This document shows positions 43,591-57,100 of a stretch of 64,000 nt of DNA, in pieces. The number at the start of each line of letters is the position of its first letter. The stretch's first letter is position 1. A program made the translations under genes and the position numbers. Below the pieces are notes generated by a model that saw nothing but the letters and a program-made list of their open reading frames with translations, had not been told where the DNA came from and searched no databases. The stretch is from Patiria pectinifera (Eukaryota; Echinodermata; Asteroidea; Valvatida; Asterinidae), in the NCBI GenBank assembly GCA_029964075.1, contig CM057138.1, forward strand, positions 8,550,932 through 8,614,931. Direction: 5' to 3'.

Positions 43591-43824
43591 CAATTCAAAA
43601 GTTGTGCACTTTTGAATGAGACATCGGAAAAAAACCCAGAATTACTTATTTCTTTACACAATTCAAAGACACCGAGAAATTGGAATAAAGTAGTTATTTT
43701 CGTTAAAACAAAACATATAAATTCAAAATTTGATATGAGAAAAAGTATGTTTTGCTTTGACGAACACGGGGTGTGCAACTTCAATGAGGGGCACTTCAAC
43801 AGTTTATGTACTCTCTACGAATAG
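43591..43824 (+). CDS. possible terminal exon of an unknown gene
   Basis: A TTTTATTAG acceptor at 43,582-43,590 opens a phase-0 frame of 77 codons ending at TAG 43,822-43,824. It reads LLISLHNSKTPRNWNKVVIF, KSMFCFDEHGVCNFNEGHF and NSLCTLYE, with three cysteines and balanced composition. I do not recognise the family, and no upstream exons or transposon context were found. It could be a chance ORF in AT-rich DNA. Confidence 0.25.
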   Translation, partial: QFKSCALLNETSEKNPELLISLHNSKTPRNWNKVVIFVKTKHINSKFDMRKSMFCFDEHGVCNFNEGHFNSLCTLYE

Positions 43825-43981
43825 AAACAATAATTGTCACCCTCCTTGATTGACACAATCCTGTATCCGCCCCTGCAACGCTGTCAGTTTCCCTACAAAC
43901 CCCCACCCCCGTATTTTCTTTAGGGGAATCATTTTCCGAACAGAATTTGCAAATGATTTGGATAGTTTTGTTATTACCGTA

Positions 43982-45463
43982 CACTATAAAAAACAAAATT
44001 GCCCGTGATTTTACGGTAAAAGCACTGTCAAACGGGTTGACAACAAAAAAACCGTAAAATTACGGTCACTTACGGGTTTCCTAAATGACGGTGACTGTAA
44101 TTTCAACACGAATTTCCCGTAAATCTAACGGTAATTTGATGTAAAGTAATGGAATACAAAGTGGTGTGGCGTCGGTGCTGGATGGGGGGAGGGGGGGGGG
44201 GGCGGCGATAGGTTCCAGTTACAGCAGCTAGGAGTGGGGTATGCATGTATAGGTTTTAAAGCTTGTCTTTTACACGAATGGTGATTTTCATATTTTCAAT
44301 TTAGGTGAATTATAAGTTGTAACATAACTTGCATCAGTAGGTTGTAATGTAATTTTCATTTACAGCTTTTTACTGATCCAACAGAAAGGGGTCGACCTAT
44401 TATAAATCTATTAGCACATCAAGGTGATAATAATTATGCAAATGAAAACAACTTTGACATAATGTCATTACAGGTATTCGCCTCCTCCATATACATGTAT
44501 ATATGTAGGTTTACGTATAGGCCCACCGTGCCACCGTGAAACAATGACACCCAAAGAATAAAAATGTGAACTGGAACGACCAATATATTTTCAGAAGAAA
44601 AAACATAATAGAAAACCAGAAACTGACCATTCACTTTCATGCCTTGTGAGTTAAAAGTGATATATGTATATACAATACATACTTATACAGACATCAGCTT
44701 TAAATCATACTTGAAATCAAACTAACGTTGTAATTAAGATTATCAATAAACCACGTATAATTAATAAATATAGCAAAGAAAGAGCGTTAATTATGCTTGT
44801 TAGTATCCATGTGCCGAAGTAGTGATGCGAAAAAAGAACAAAGTTCCCTTTTCTATAACTTTAACATAACGGAAAGTAAACTTTCCAAAAAGTGCTGAGT
44901 CATCTTTTTTTGGAAATGGAATAAACTGCCCTATTTTGTTGGGCGAAGGTTTTTTGATGGAACTTTTTTTCTAAAATGTGAGGCCTTATAATTGTCAGTC
45001 AACCCTTTTATGCTATTCAGAATTAAAAATTTCAGACTTTTGTCCCAATTTACTACAACTACATACCGTATTATACACCTTGTGACCTTTGACCTTGGCC
45101 TGACCTTGACCCAAGCCGCCAAAATCGGGCACCCTCCTCTAGAATGACATCTTGGAACCTATACAGTAATTGTACCAAATTTGGCGCTTTAATCCGGCGG
45201 GTCACGATGTTTTCCTTAAGCGACTGGACTATAGGTGACAGCTTTAAAAAAGGCGGTTGTGATAGATGAGGGTTTGAAAGGGGAGGGGTTTTAAAAGGTT
45301 ACAAATACAAAAGCATTGTGACTCCCAGCCTGCATCAGGTCACCAGGTTTTACGGGAAATTCACGTAGCACGTTCTTTCTTGTGACGGTTCGAAGCGATA
45401 ACCGTAATAACCCGTAAAGAATGACGGGAAATTGACTGTGTTTTTACGGGTTTGTTTACAGTG
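43982..45463. mobile_element. TA-flanked DNA transposon-like element (non-coding)
   Basis: The ends CACTATAAAAAACAAAATTG and (reverse complement of right end) CACTGTAAACAAACCCGT lie next to TA on both sides (43,980-43,981 and 45,464-45,465). Subterminal ACGGGTTT and CCGTAAA motifs recur at both ends. No transposase ORF is present. TA flanks suggest a Tc1/mariner-type or similar mobiliser. Confidence 0.55.
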
Positions 45464-45465
45464 TA

Positions 45466-48400
45466 ATTATCAAAGGGCTACAACGTCGGGTTAAGACATC
45501 AACAAATGCCCCTAAAACCGTGCATACAATGAATAATTAATATTAAGAAAAACTAATTAGGGTAACACTAAAATCATGCACTCATTTCGCCTGAATATAT
45601 TTGAAAAGTTACAAAACCCCACTAACCTCCATCTTAGACAATATAACAGTTACAATTACCAAACTCAATTATCAAAATAATACCAATTGCGTATTTACAT
45701 GCAAAAACATTACAATAAATCGTACTCAAAGCTTTGGGTATTGAATAGTCTTACTATGAAGGGAAATGGCAATATTATTACCAATGGCTTATTCAAGTAA
45801 AGTTTCGACTGGTGTGATTTGCTGAAATTATTATTAAAACATTCAATTCAGAGTAGATTAGGGCCATTCCGGCAATTCCGTTGAAAATACGTCAAGTTCT
45901 GTCGTAAATTGACTTCAATGTATTGTTAAAGCGGCAAATGACGTTTTGTTTAAGTGGTGATAGTAAATGATGATTGTTTACTATAGGTTTTCCCGGCCAA
46001 CTTCACCAAGTTTTAATCAATTTAACGCCTGGCTCATTCACTTTAGAATAGATTGAAATTGAAAGATCACGCAGATCGTCATTCGACAATCAAAAGGAAT
46101 CGTTCAATTTCACTATCTGAGCAATCTATCGCCTTTTAGCTTCACTCGGCCCTGTAAAAGATGCATTTATATTAAAAGTATCGCGTTGTTCATTCAAATT
46201 CGTCTGAACCAGTAGTAAGGGGTTGATCGGGCATTTCCTTTCATTAATGGGCAAACATATTTCACATTTTGTCAAGCATGTTTAAGACTTCCTGCATGTA
46301 AAATTCTGAATTATCTCGGCCCCGGCGTAAATCATATCTGATGTCTTCAATCCGTAAATGCACACCTCTCTTTCTTAATTAAAGGGTCCGGGCAATGATT
46401 TTTTTTCTCAGGAATACATTGTGTGCAACTTTCTACTACCCTGACATGTAAGAAAACTACACATTTGTCATCCTTTTTTTGGTTTATCTTTTTGCAAAGT
46501 GCAATTTTTAGACATTTAAAAGTTTCCATGCTTTTCCGGACTACTGAGGGCGCTGTTGCTTTGATGTGATTTCAGGAAGATCCTGTTCGGGTCAGGGGTT
46601 TTCTTTCAAATTACTCACTCAAAATTTGCTAATTGAAAACATTTGTGAGAAAGGATTGCTCAATACAAACATGTACTGACACAACAAAGAATCACCTAAG
46701 TAACAAAATTTATGACAGTAAAATATCAAAAATCTAGCACCTTTTTGTGCTGAAACAGCCACGTAACATCCCGGAAGGACATCAAAGTTTTGCTCATTGA
46801 ATATGGAACTTTGCATTAGCATAAAACGGAGAAGGCACCAAATACACCCTTCAAAAAAATATATATGCAACATGAAAATAAGGTTAAATGTGACACAAAG
46901 ATGTATTTTTAAGTTTGCATTGAATAATTACTTTGCATGAGCCCCTCAAATAAGTGTTTGGTCAGACATACGCAAGAATCAGAAATTACCCTAGAGAAGT
47001 GTTCCCGATGGTACAACCATTGCTAAACATACATGCCCCGATGTCTTGCGCGTCAAGAAATCGTCAACGTAAAAAAGCCCCTTATTTAAACGTTTAAACA
47101 AGACTAGTAGAAAAGATCAACAGTGAAAAAGAAATTATTTTAGTCCTTTTCATTTCATTATTTTGGTACATCTTGTATCCATCATATTTGTTACACTGTG
47201 AATTTTACAGTCACCAAGATTTTTTTGGGGAAAATGAACCTCAGAGGAAAATAGGAAAATATATCAATTAAAAAGTGTTATTAATTTGAATGACCAAACG
47301 ATGAAAGTGATTGCCCATAAAGGAATAAGAAACGAAAATCATGGTAATACGTTAAAAGCGCACCGACGTTCGCTAATTTGAATGCGTCAACCGTCAAAAG
47401 GTTGCAAAGACTTAATGTAAGAATGCTACAAAGTAAGTCTTGAATGCATCTAAACGAAATAGAATGTCCCAAAACGAAAACGAACATTCAGTGCAAAATC
47501 TTGGCTGCCTAAAAATGAAATTGAATGCCCCCAAAATAAAAAAAGAAACCCCAATTTGATCACATGTGCAAAACTCACGCGAAATTGAATGGCTGATAAT
47601 GAAAACGATTAGAAAAATTCGGAAATTTACCGGAAAAACCTATATTATCAATAATTCTTCAATGGACGGACTCATATCAACCTCTTTATTCTCCACCGAA
47701 ATACGTCATATTTATATATATTAAAGCAATTTTCGGTCTGGACAAAACACACTTCTGCTCTTTTTACGTGTTATTTTTGACAAATTACAAGTTTCAGAAT
47801 GTAATACAAGATTCCCCATTTTATAGTTTAAAGAATGATTCACGAAATGCATTGTTGTTTACGTTGACCTTATTCTAAAACCAATGGTGTTTGATATTTT
47901 CTTAAAACTCTGTAAGATGCTTGAATTATTCTTATAAAATATGTTTTCCCGCATATTTTAAACCTTTTTTGAAAATTCAAATTCATAAACGGTTTACTTC
48001 AATTTCGTCTTGAAAACTCACGATATTGCATACCCCATGTTGATTTCGTCTTTGGTCGTTAATTTTCGCACTTTGCTCAGACAATTTCATACCTTATCCA
48101 TACTCTTTCGTGAAAGACAGTTCAATTTCGACGCCTGCAATTGCCCAACGTACGATAGATGAATCAATTTTGTCATTTTGCAATCAATGTTATATAGATT
48201 TCATTCAAATTCGTCTCGTGAATGTTGTGTCTGTTTAGTACATGCATCTCCTTATGTAACGTAGGTCTATAACCTAAAATAAGCATTTTTCATGTAATGA
48301 TTATTATGCATTTTTAAAAAATATTTTTCAATACTTATTTGTGTATCCATTTAGTTCTTTGACAATTTTATGCGTCAACAACTGAAAGAAATGAGGTGTA

Positions 48401-49214
48401 CACAGGCAAATGAAAATGCATACTTTTCATTTTATGCAAGAAATAAGTAGGCCTATAATAATGCACTTATGAAAAGCAAAATGCGTTTATATTTCCACAT
48501 CTTCGGAAACAGTCAATTCAGTTCTTCTTTTTGTCCTTTGGATTGGTTGTTAAACCTTCAATTTCTTGTCTCGCAATACACCATGCCAAATACGTCTGTG
48601 CAAGGCCAAATACGTCTGTGCGCATTAGCCTGATCAATTTGATCGAAAATTTCTTGAAATCGATTGAACAAAGACGAATTAAAATCCTTACATTATGTAC
48701 ATGGTCATCAGGTGAGACGAATTCCATTGAAATTTGACGACATCGAATGGACAAATTCGATTAACCATTGGTCAACTGGAATGACCAACACTAAAGTAAT
48801 TGTAGCATTTTAACGTTCCTGTCTTCTCGAGACAAATTGAAGTTAACCGTTTATGAATTTGAATGATTTTTTTTAAATGGGCGTGAAAACATATACTTAA
48901 AAATAGCAGTGCGTATTAAACACAATCTATAGTCTGAGAGTGACATAAAACCAGCAGCAATCATCTCTGGACTTGTACAAAACTACATGTAAGCAAGAGA
49001 CGTTATAACAGTTCACCTCTGGTAACGTTCTACGAAAGAATGTCACACCAGCTGCCTCCATTGCCTTCAGTCAATGTAAAAATGAAAGGATACGTTGAGC
49101 GCAATAAATGATAGGTAGACATTAAAGTCCACGTGGAAAGATTAAACAGAGCAGAAATTAATGCGTGTAAAGTGATGTTTATTTCTAAGTATATACTTAC
49201 GAGTATGGCTCTAA
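45466..49214. other. 3.7 kb AT-rich region without recognised genes
   Basis: No exon with motif support was found on either strand. From about 45,870 to 48,860 the short word AATTCGTC/GACGAATT (often TTCAAATTCGTCT) recurs at 46,195, 48,000, 48,205 and 48,715, suggesting remnants of one repeat family. Confidence 0.5.
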
Positions 49215-49265
49215 TTAAATCTCCTTAATGTCCTCCTGGACGGTTATCTTACGACTGTCCATATT
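49215..49265 (-). CDS. possible short terminal exon
   Basis: On the minus strand TTTATTATCAACAG precedes 17 codons, MDSRKITVQEDIKEI after an Asn, ending TAA. A minus-strand AATAAA follows near 49,178. It looks like the last exon of a host gene, but no upstream exon was found before the gap, so it may be chance. Confidence 0.2.
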   Translation of the reverse strand, partial: NMDSRKITVQEDIKEI

Positions 49266-49761
49266 CTGTTGATAATAAAAACAAATCCACGAATAAAACA
49301 CAAATCATATTAGCCCTTTGTTGTTTTACTGATTTATACAAAGTGTAACAAAAACGAAATACTTACAAGTACTATAGGACTTTCTAGGACTATTTCTTGA
49401 GCAAATGAAACGGGCTATCAAATCGTCAAACAAAACCACTATGGAGAAAAAGGCTTCCTGACATAATACTCCATGATTTTGCTTGCAATATTTTCATAAG
49501 AACTGTGATAAATGTCATTAAAAAAATGATTGAAGTATGTTCATTTTCTTAATTTTTCTTGTAAAATTGATTTAACTTGTGTTTATTCAGGTATAGATAA
49601 AGTTTTGCAAACAGGGGTAAAAAGTTTAAGGCTCATAACACTCAATTTTTAGGTTAAAACAAGGAAAAGTTTGCAAATCAATTGGAAGTCATCTCTCTAA
49701 ATTCCAAAGAGTGAAAATTCACTCCGTTCAAGTGAAGATTCACTCCCACAGTTGGAACCTA

Positions 49762-49900
49762 GGGACTAGACGTTTTAGAGTGAAATTTCTTATATCGTAA
49801 AGATCGAGTTTTCACTCGAGCTTCGACTGAAGTGGTTCATTTTTCAGACTATTTCAATAGAAAATGAGAGTGATTTTCACTCTAAAACGTCTAGTCTCTA
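49762..49900. repeat. inverted repeat with 22-bp arms
   Basis: GACTAGACGTTTTAGAGTGA at 49,764 is mirrored near 49,897, and repeated AGTGAAAATTCACT words surround it (49,715-49,925). A small foldback or MITE remnant. Confidence 0.7.
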
Positions 49901-50208
49901 ATTTCACTCTTAGGAATTTATGAAATGATACGAAATCACACTTATTTATATGCTCGGGATATCTCAGGTGTGCCTACTTCGACAGCTTGGCAGGACGGCT
50001 TTTCTGAGCACCAAGCCAAGTATACTTCCTCTGCATCTTTTACAATTGAGGGCCTGTACCCAATCTATTCCTCTAACAGGGGCTGATCGAGAAATATTTG
50101 CAGGGGGGGGGTCAGGCCCGTCAGATGAGTTTATGTCCGATTGTTGCGGACAGGCGGACATCGGGCATATTAGAAACCCCGTTCTCATGTTGAATGAACA
50201 CGAGACAA

Positions 50209-50488
50209 TGTTTCGAATGACCAGAACCAACACGCGAACGGTGTTTCGAATGACCAGAACCAACACGCGAACGGTGTTTCGAATGACCAGAACCAACATG
50301 CGAACGGTGTTTCGAATGACCAGAACCAACACGCGAACGGTGTTTCAAATGACAAGAACCAACACGCGAACGGTGTTTTGAATGACCAAAACCAACACGC
50401 GAACGGTGTTTCGAATGACCAGAACCAAAACGCGAACGGTGTTTCAAATGACCAGAACCAACACGCGAACGGTGTTTTGAATGACCAG
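50209..50488. repeat. 33-bp minisatellite abutting the gap
   Basis: More than eight copies of a 33-bp unit around GAATGACCAGAACCAACACG and CGAACGGTGTTT. A length of 33 keeps all six frames open, producing false ORFs such as SKHRSRVGSGH or TRTNTRTVF. The array runs into the 500-N gap, so its true length is unknown. Confidence 0.95.
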
Positions 50489-50988
50489 NNNNNNNNNNNN
50501 NNNNNNNNNNNNNNNNNNNNNNNNNNNNNNNNNNNNNNNNNNNNNNNNNNNNNNNNNNNNNNNNNNNNNNNNNNNNNNNNNNNNNNNNNNNNNNNNNNNN
50601 NNNNNNNNNNNNNNNNNNNNNNNNNNNNNNNNNNNNNNNNNNNNNNNNNNNNNNNNNNNNNNNNNNNNNNNNNNNNNNNNNNNNNNNNNNNNNNNNNNNN
50701 NNNNNNNNNNNNNNNNNNNNNNNNNNNNNNNNNNNNNNNNNNNNNNNNNNNNNNNNNNNNNNNNNNNNNNNNNNNNNNNNNNNNNNNNNNNNNNNNNNNN
50801 NNNNNNNNNNNNNNNNNNNNNNNNNNNNNNNNNNNNNNNNNNNNNNNNNNNNNNNNNNNNNNNNNNNNNNNNNNNNNNNNNNNNNNNNNNNNNNNNNNNN
50901 NNNNNNNNNNNNNNNNNNNNNNNNNNNNNNNNNNNNNNNNNNNNNNNNNNNNNNNNNNNNNNNNNNNNNNNNNNNNNNNNNNNNNNNN
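50489..50988. other. assembly gap (500 N)
   Basis: Exactly 500 N, which suggests a scaffold gap of estimated or arbitrary size. It removes the sequence just upstream of the first visible C3-like exon. Confidence 0.99.
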
Positions 50989-51130
50989 CCGGCCTAAAGC
51001 CATTGAGGTAGAAACCACTAGCTACGCAGTGCTGGCATTACTGAAGGTAGGCCAAATCCAGTACACTCACGCCATCGTGAACTGGCTGACCAACCAGGAG
51101 AACTATGAAGGTGGCTTCGTGTCCACACAG
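50989..51130 (+). CDS. C3-like: C3-like exon: thioester-domain helices
   Basis: From the gap edge it reads RPKAIEVETTSYAVLALLKV and THAIVNWLTNQENYEGGFVS, ending in Thr-Gln before GTAAGC. The E-(T/A)-TSYA(L/V)LALL and NWL-x-x-Q...GGF-STQ pattern is diagnostic of the alpha6/alpha6-barrel TED of C3, TEP and A2M proteins. The thioester GCGEQ motif would lie upstream in the gap. Confidence 0.92.
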
Positions 51131-54100
51131 GTAAGCCTGTTACCAGTGTTCTCAATTGTAAGCCTGCTGGGAGTTTGGTGTAAAATACTTGTTCGTTTGT
51201 GAGGCGGGATTTCTCCAGTGTGTGCCTTTTGGAACTGATATAATATTCACTTTGCTGTATGCAAAGCTACCAGGCATTGTTCAAGGAACACTAATTTCCT
51301 CATTTGAACAGAGTTAACTATTCCAGACATACACGTACAAAATGTGTTTACTCAGGTTTTGTTGCCTGGATTTTTCCATTATTTGCTCATTGTGTGTAAA
51401 GCTCTTATTTGTCATTGTAAAATTTGTATCTGGATGTTTTTTTTTAATTTGGCCAAGATATTTTAAACCTTGGCAGCTACACACGCATTGCGTAAGAAAT
51501 TAAATGGGCTGCCACATGACTTTAACTACTGCTTCCCAGAGTTGTAGCCATAAGTCCCTACAAGTCATCATAAGTCAATCACTAGTCATCTCTTACAGGA
51601 TCAAGGAATGCTAATCAATACCGCTGGGCGAGTCACTTGATTACTTCAGTACTCGCGAGTAGTTTATGCTACTCATTGTTCTGCTCGTGGTTTTTCATCT
51701 ACTTGAGAACTCGTCCTGGCACGAGCAGAAGCAGGTACTGACGAGTAGCAATTTAGGGTTGAGGGTTGACGGCTTAATGCCTCCCCTGCAAACAGGGAGT
51801 CACTCCCTCCACCTGTCTCTCCATAGGATTTCATTCGTCCCAGAAAGAAATTCAAGTAAATAACCAAAACTTGGCATAGTAAGGATATCTCAGTGCAGAA
51901 GAATGTGATGTGACTTGCATGCTATTTGCTTGTAGGTGCTTCCCGTCATACTATGTCAGTTTCCTGCTTTTATGGGAATCAGTTAACTACTCGTGAGTAC
52001 TTGACTACTTGCAAGTTATTGCTTTGCTAGAACTTGAGTAGAAAAATCCACTATCACCCAGGCCTACTATTCAAGTATCAAATAAACTTTGACTTGTGAC
52101 TTTAACTGGTTATTTGAATGGAATTGGGGTATTTGCACTCTGTGCGATAGTGTGCATGATCGTTGGATTTGAACAGCGCCCCCATTGGAAGATGGTCCGC
52201 TTCCCCCCCCCCCCCTCTCCACTTGTTGATTTAACAAAGGCCAAATGTCCGGAGAAAAAACTTGTCTACCTTTCAGCACTGATTTACTGATTAAAAAAAA
52301 TCTGACGGCGAACATTCCTGGATCCTAACTTGTTCCAAGAGAAAGGGCAGTGTATTGAAAAGCCTATCACCTAAAGAAGTTCTGCTACACGTGGTAGAAC
52401 TTAAATGTTGTACTTGATTCAAGAAGCAATTAACTGAATGCACAATACTTTACAAAATAAAGTTCATCAAAATTTCATGGAAAAAAAGTCCAGCATGATG
52501 ACAATGGCAACATTTGGTAAGTGAGGCCTTAGTTTTGTTCCTTTTTCTTGAGCAGTAAGAGTAGCATGTAAAGCATTGGAGCTTTAAAAACTGATTCTTC
52601 TTCCTCCTTTTTTCAGGACACAGTTGTAGCTCTTCAGGCCTTGTCTGAATATGCCATACAAACAGACCAAACTACTGTTGATATCAACTGTCATGTGACC
52701 TGCGCAGAGAGTTCCTTTGAAGAGCGATATTTGCTGAAACCTCACAATGCCATCGTCCGGCAACACTCCCCAATCCCTGTAAGTTGATGTCTGTTTTGTT
52801 GAAACATGTACATATAGATATATAATTAATAATGACAGCGCCTGTAATTTGTTTTTGCTGAACCATTACACAAATAAATTGAATGGAATTCTCTGTAGTT
52901 TGTAAGTGTTCAAAGAGATACCAAATGTAAGAAATTAGAACAATTTCTGTTAAAAAAAGTGTCAGTATTTTCACTGAACAGATGTTGGTACAGTTTGTTT
53001 AAATGCTGTACCTGATTTGTTTTGCTGGATAACATTGTTCTGTCATTTCCAGTTTACATCCACGCACAACAGAAAATACTCTGCTTGTATGGTTAAAAAA
53101 GAATGAAGGTTTTCTAAAATTCATGAAAGACATTTTGAGTGTCTGAAGCTCATTGCCTGTGGCAAGTAATAAATAGTTCTTTCAAACGGGTTTCTTAATA
53201 TACCAGCATTAATACAGCTTCACCTTGTATCAGATGGTATCCAGTCTCATCTGCCTTGAGCAGTGCCTCCATGTTCAGAATGATGTCCAGCCCCAGTCTT
53301 TTCTTTCTTTCAGTACTTCAGCAACTTGATATTTGTATAGCTGATATATGTAGCTCATACTTTTTCAACTGCAATAGCATTACCAACCCTCAGGCAATTC
53401 AGGACTTGTGGCTTTTCATACGTCATCTCAAAACCTACTTACTATGCAAGAAATACATGAAATCACTGCAATGTAACCTTTGATAACTGCAAGTTTTCCT
53501 GCCGGGTGTAAGACTGAGCGATTGCAGCTCTATAGTCACGAGGTGCACGGGCTGGTCATACGCACGCGTGCAATACAGATGTAATTTGTATGCAAGGCAG
53601 TGTACATGAGGTAATTTATATGTAATGCAGCATGTATGTGAAGTAAACTATTAGTTTTACAGACAGGCTGTTACAACCGATAATGTAGTAACCAACCGAT
53701 AACGTATCACCAACCGATAATGTATCACCAACCGATAATGTATCACAAATTGACCGATATTGTATCACTAACCGATAATGTACCAAAAATTGACTGATAG
53801 TGAAGTAAAATTTGTATCCGATAATGTATCACGTGTCGACGGATAATGTAACTGCAAAATAAGTGTATCTGATAATGTATCACCACGGAACGGATACTGT
53901 ATCAACCGATAATGTATCAAAAATCAAGCGATAATGTATCAGTATGGGGAAAAGGTGAACACAAATGTTTGTTTTATGTCCGATTATCCCGCCCCACGTT
54001 TTGACCAGGGAGGGGGGTCTGGGCTAGTTGATCACCACCACCCCCATTATTTTGTATTTAGAGAAAAAGGGCAGATTTTGAGGTATTTTTCAAACTTTCC

Positions 54101-57100
54101 AACCGACGAAATGTATTAAATAGTACTGAGAAAGGGAGAAAAAAATACAAATAGCTTGAAATGCGCTGGGACGTCTGTATCATGAACAGTGCCCCCAGTG
54201 TCATGTGGTCTCCAGCAAGGTCCCCCGTTTGTATTTCACGGCCAGGACTTCTTTTTTTTTTAGCCATCCCCCATCCCTAAGTCCCAAGCACAGATTTACG
54301 CTACTGTTGCAGGGGCGGATCCAGGAATTTTCGCGGGGGGGGGGGGGGTTCATCAGCAAAACAATCTGAAAATGTACACAAGTTTTGTTTTTCGGACACT
54401 TGGCCTCCGTTAAAACAAAAACTTGGGGAAGGGGGTATCATATTTCAATAGGGGACGCTGTTCAAATTTGACAATTATTAACACTGGATTACAGAATGGT
54501 GTAAAAATACCCCCTATCTAAGCTGCCTCCGTCCGTATTTTGAACAGACGGACATTATACCAGTAATTTTTTGGGGGGTGTCACAGCAGGGGGGGGGGGT
54601 GCAATATATTTTTAAGGAATTTGTATGCAATTTGTTTTGGGACACAGCTGGGGGACCCACCCCCCCCCCTAAATCCGGTAAACTTGTTACATTGTATCTT
54701 TTGTGACAGCTCAAGTTACATGATCATTTCAGATGGTTGTTTTGCTATACACATGCCTCGCCACTCGTATGTGTTCCCGGTTCATGCACAGCGCGTATTT
54801 TGAATGATGCAAAGTTATTGGGGGAGGAAATAGTCTGGGAGACCATCGCAAGTCAACCTCGTCCCCAGTGCTTACTTTATTTCCAACCGCGTTTCCAATA
54901 GTAAACCCTGGATAGGAAACTTTCTTCCTGTATCATGATTGGATACCGCAATTGGCTAGTAATGGATTTTTATCGTGTACTTGGTGCTATTATTCACAAC
55001 GTGCAGTACGTGTTTTCGCGATCATTCGTCCACGCCTTCTCGAAAATACTAATTTCCTTTCCAATTTGCTCATATTAATATGAAATATGATACTGCATGT
55101 TGTCTCGATAAGATCGTAACAGTTTGATTTCAAAAATCGTGTTTTCGTAACTCTCGTCGTGCTCGCGCTGCTACGAATTGACTCTGTTTTTACCCCAGAC
55201 ACCGCATACAAAAACAAACGCTAATGTGTAACGCATATCCAGGCACCAGACTGTTCCTCATTTGCATACGTCTGCAAAAATCTTGCACATGCAAATGATC
55301 CAATACCAGGGTGAAAGAGCAGGTAGTGGTGGGCGCGTACTGCTCGACACCCTGGGGACGAGGTTGATCGCAAGTTAAATTGAACGTTTGCGCACGCCGA
55401 CGTTGCCTGGCGCTCATGCGAAGACGCTGCTGCTATGTAATAGCCACATTCTGGCACATTCTGGAAGTGGTGTGGAACTTTGCGCGCGAACCAGTACAGT
55501 ACAGTACGCACATGCTGTGTCCCGTCCATTGATCTCCATACGGGGATCAATGGTCCCGTACGTCCATGGTGCTCTCAAAAGTGGTAAAATGCGCCCTCTT
55601 GTGTCGCAGCACGGAGCCCATATGGAGGCCAAGTGTCCGGAGAAAAGAACTTGTCCACATTTCGGCGCGGATGTGCGAGTGCGGTTACCCCCCCCCCCCC
55701 CCATTGACATCAAAAGCTGGATATGCCACTAGCCTAGGCCCACTTGGAAGTAGAGCGTCTCCAAACCAGAGCAACTCCCTACCTCCCAAATGAAAAAAAA
55801 AATATTCTTAATGATAAACTTTCTCGAGTGGGGACTTATCATAGTAAAGGCACTTATTTGACTTTAATTAATGTGCAATATTTCCACCTTTTCCCAATAC
55901 TGATACATTATCGGTTGATTTTTGATACATTATCGGTTGATACAGTATCCGTTCCGTGGTGATACATTATCGGATACACTTATTTTGTAGTTACATTATC
56001 CGTCGACACGTGATACATTATCGGATACAAATTTTACTACACTATCAGTCAATTTTTGGTACATTATCGGTTAGTGGTACAATATCGGTCAATTTGTGAT
56101 ACATTATCGGTTGGTGATACGTTATCGGTTGGTTACTACATTATCAGTTGTAACACAGGCTGTTCTAGATCAATGAAATTACAGTATCCAAGCACACGGT
56201 ATAACAATTACAATTATTACCTTCACTGAAGAACAGTTGTCAATGATCACGAATCAGCATGTGTTAAAAAAAATCATAGTTTTATCTGAAATATTTATAA
56301 AGATTGTGAACAATCAGTTATTGTATAAAAAAAAATGTTTTCTTGTCAGGAGAAGGTCTTTGGTTGATATTTTTGAAAGGAAGAAGACACTTCCTCTATG
56401 TTTTTGGCAGATTGTAATTACTTTATTTATGATGCTTTTGTGCATTGTGCCATAGAAACATAGCGACATCTATGACATTTATTTTTACTTTCAGATTCCA
56501 GAGTCGACATCGCAGTTCATTGTGTCCTTCGACTCACAGGGAGCTGGCATGGGTCAAGTGAAAGTAAGTAGTATATCAATCTTTTTCACTTCCTTTAATA
56601 ATCAAATTAGAATGTCAGTGTCTTGTCTAACTCTTTGCCCAACAACATCAGGGTATGCAACCTACTCATGAAATTGGGCACTGGTTTAAGAAAGTGAGGA
56701 TCTGTGCACATTTTCAACAGCGAGTGTGGTGCTGGTAGTGTATATACAATTCAGCGTTAAACGGGTGATTTGCAGATCGCCCTGGATCCACCCACGAAAG
56801 TTTTATGATTGGGTTTTGCCTGTAATTCATGGTTGATTCTTCCCCAGTTTGAATCCAACTACCACATCCCAGAGCCAGACTATAGGAAATGTGACTTTGA
56901 CCTTACCATAAACGGTAAAGAGGGCAAGTCAGGAGATGGTGGCTCCAACGGAGATGGGGGTAACATCCCAGGAGATGGAGACAGCAGGTCCAGGGTGGGG
57001 AGGATACAGCGCAATGCCATGGAAAGAGGAAGTGGCCTTGAAGATAGCGATGGGAGCATTGGTGATGCCAATGAGTCACCAGTGAGGGGGCGTGCAGGGG

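Noticed and set aside
50185-51202. ORFs spanning the N gap on both strands (176-277 residues)
   Set aside because: They exist only because N was read as open sequence and the 33-bp minisatellite keeps all frames open. Only the codons after 50,989 on the plus strand are real, as a C3-like exon.
55190-55730. Overlapping 75-114-residue ORFs
   Set aside because: They lie in the interior of the foldback element, are proline- or homopolymer-rich, and show no conserved motif or splice context.
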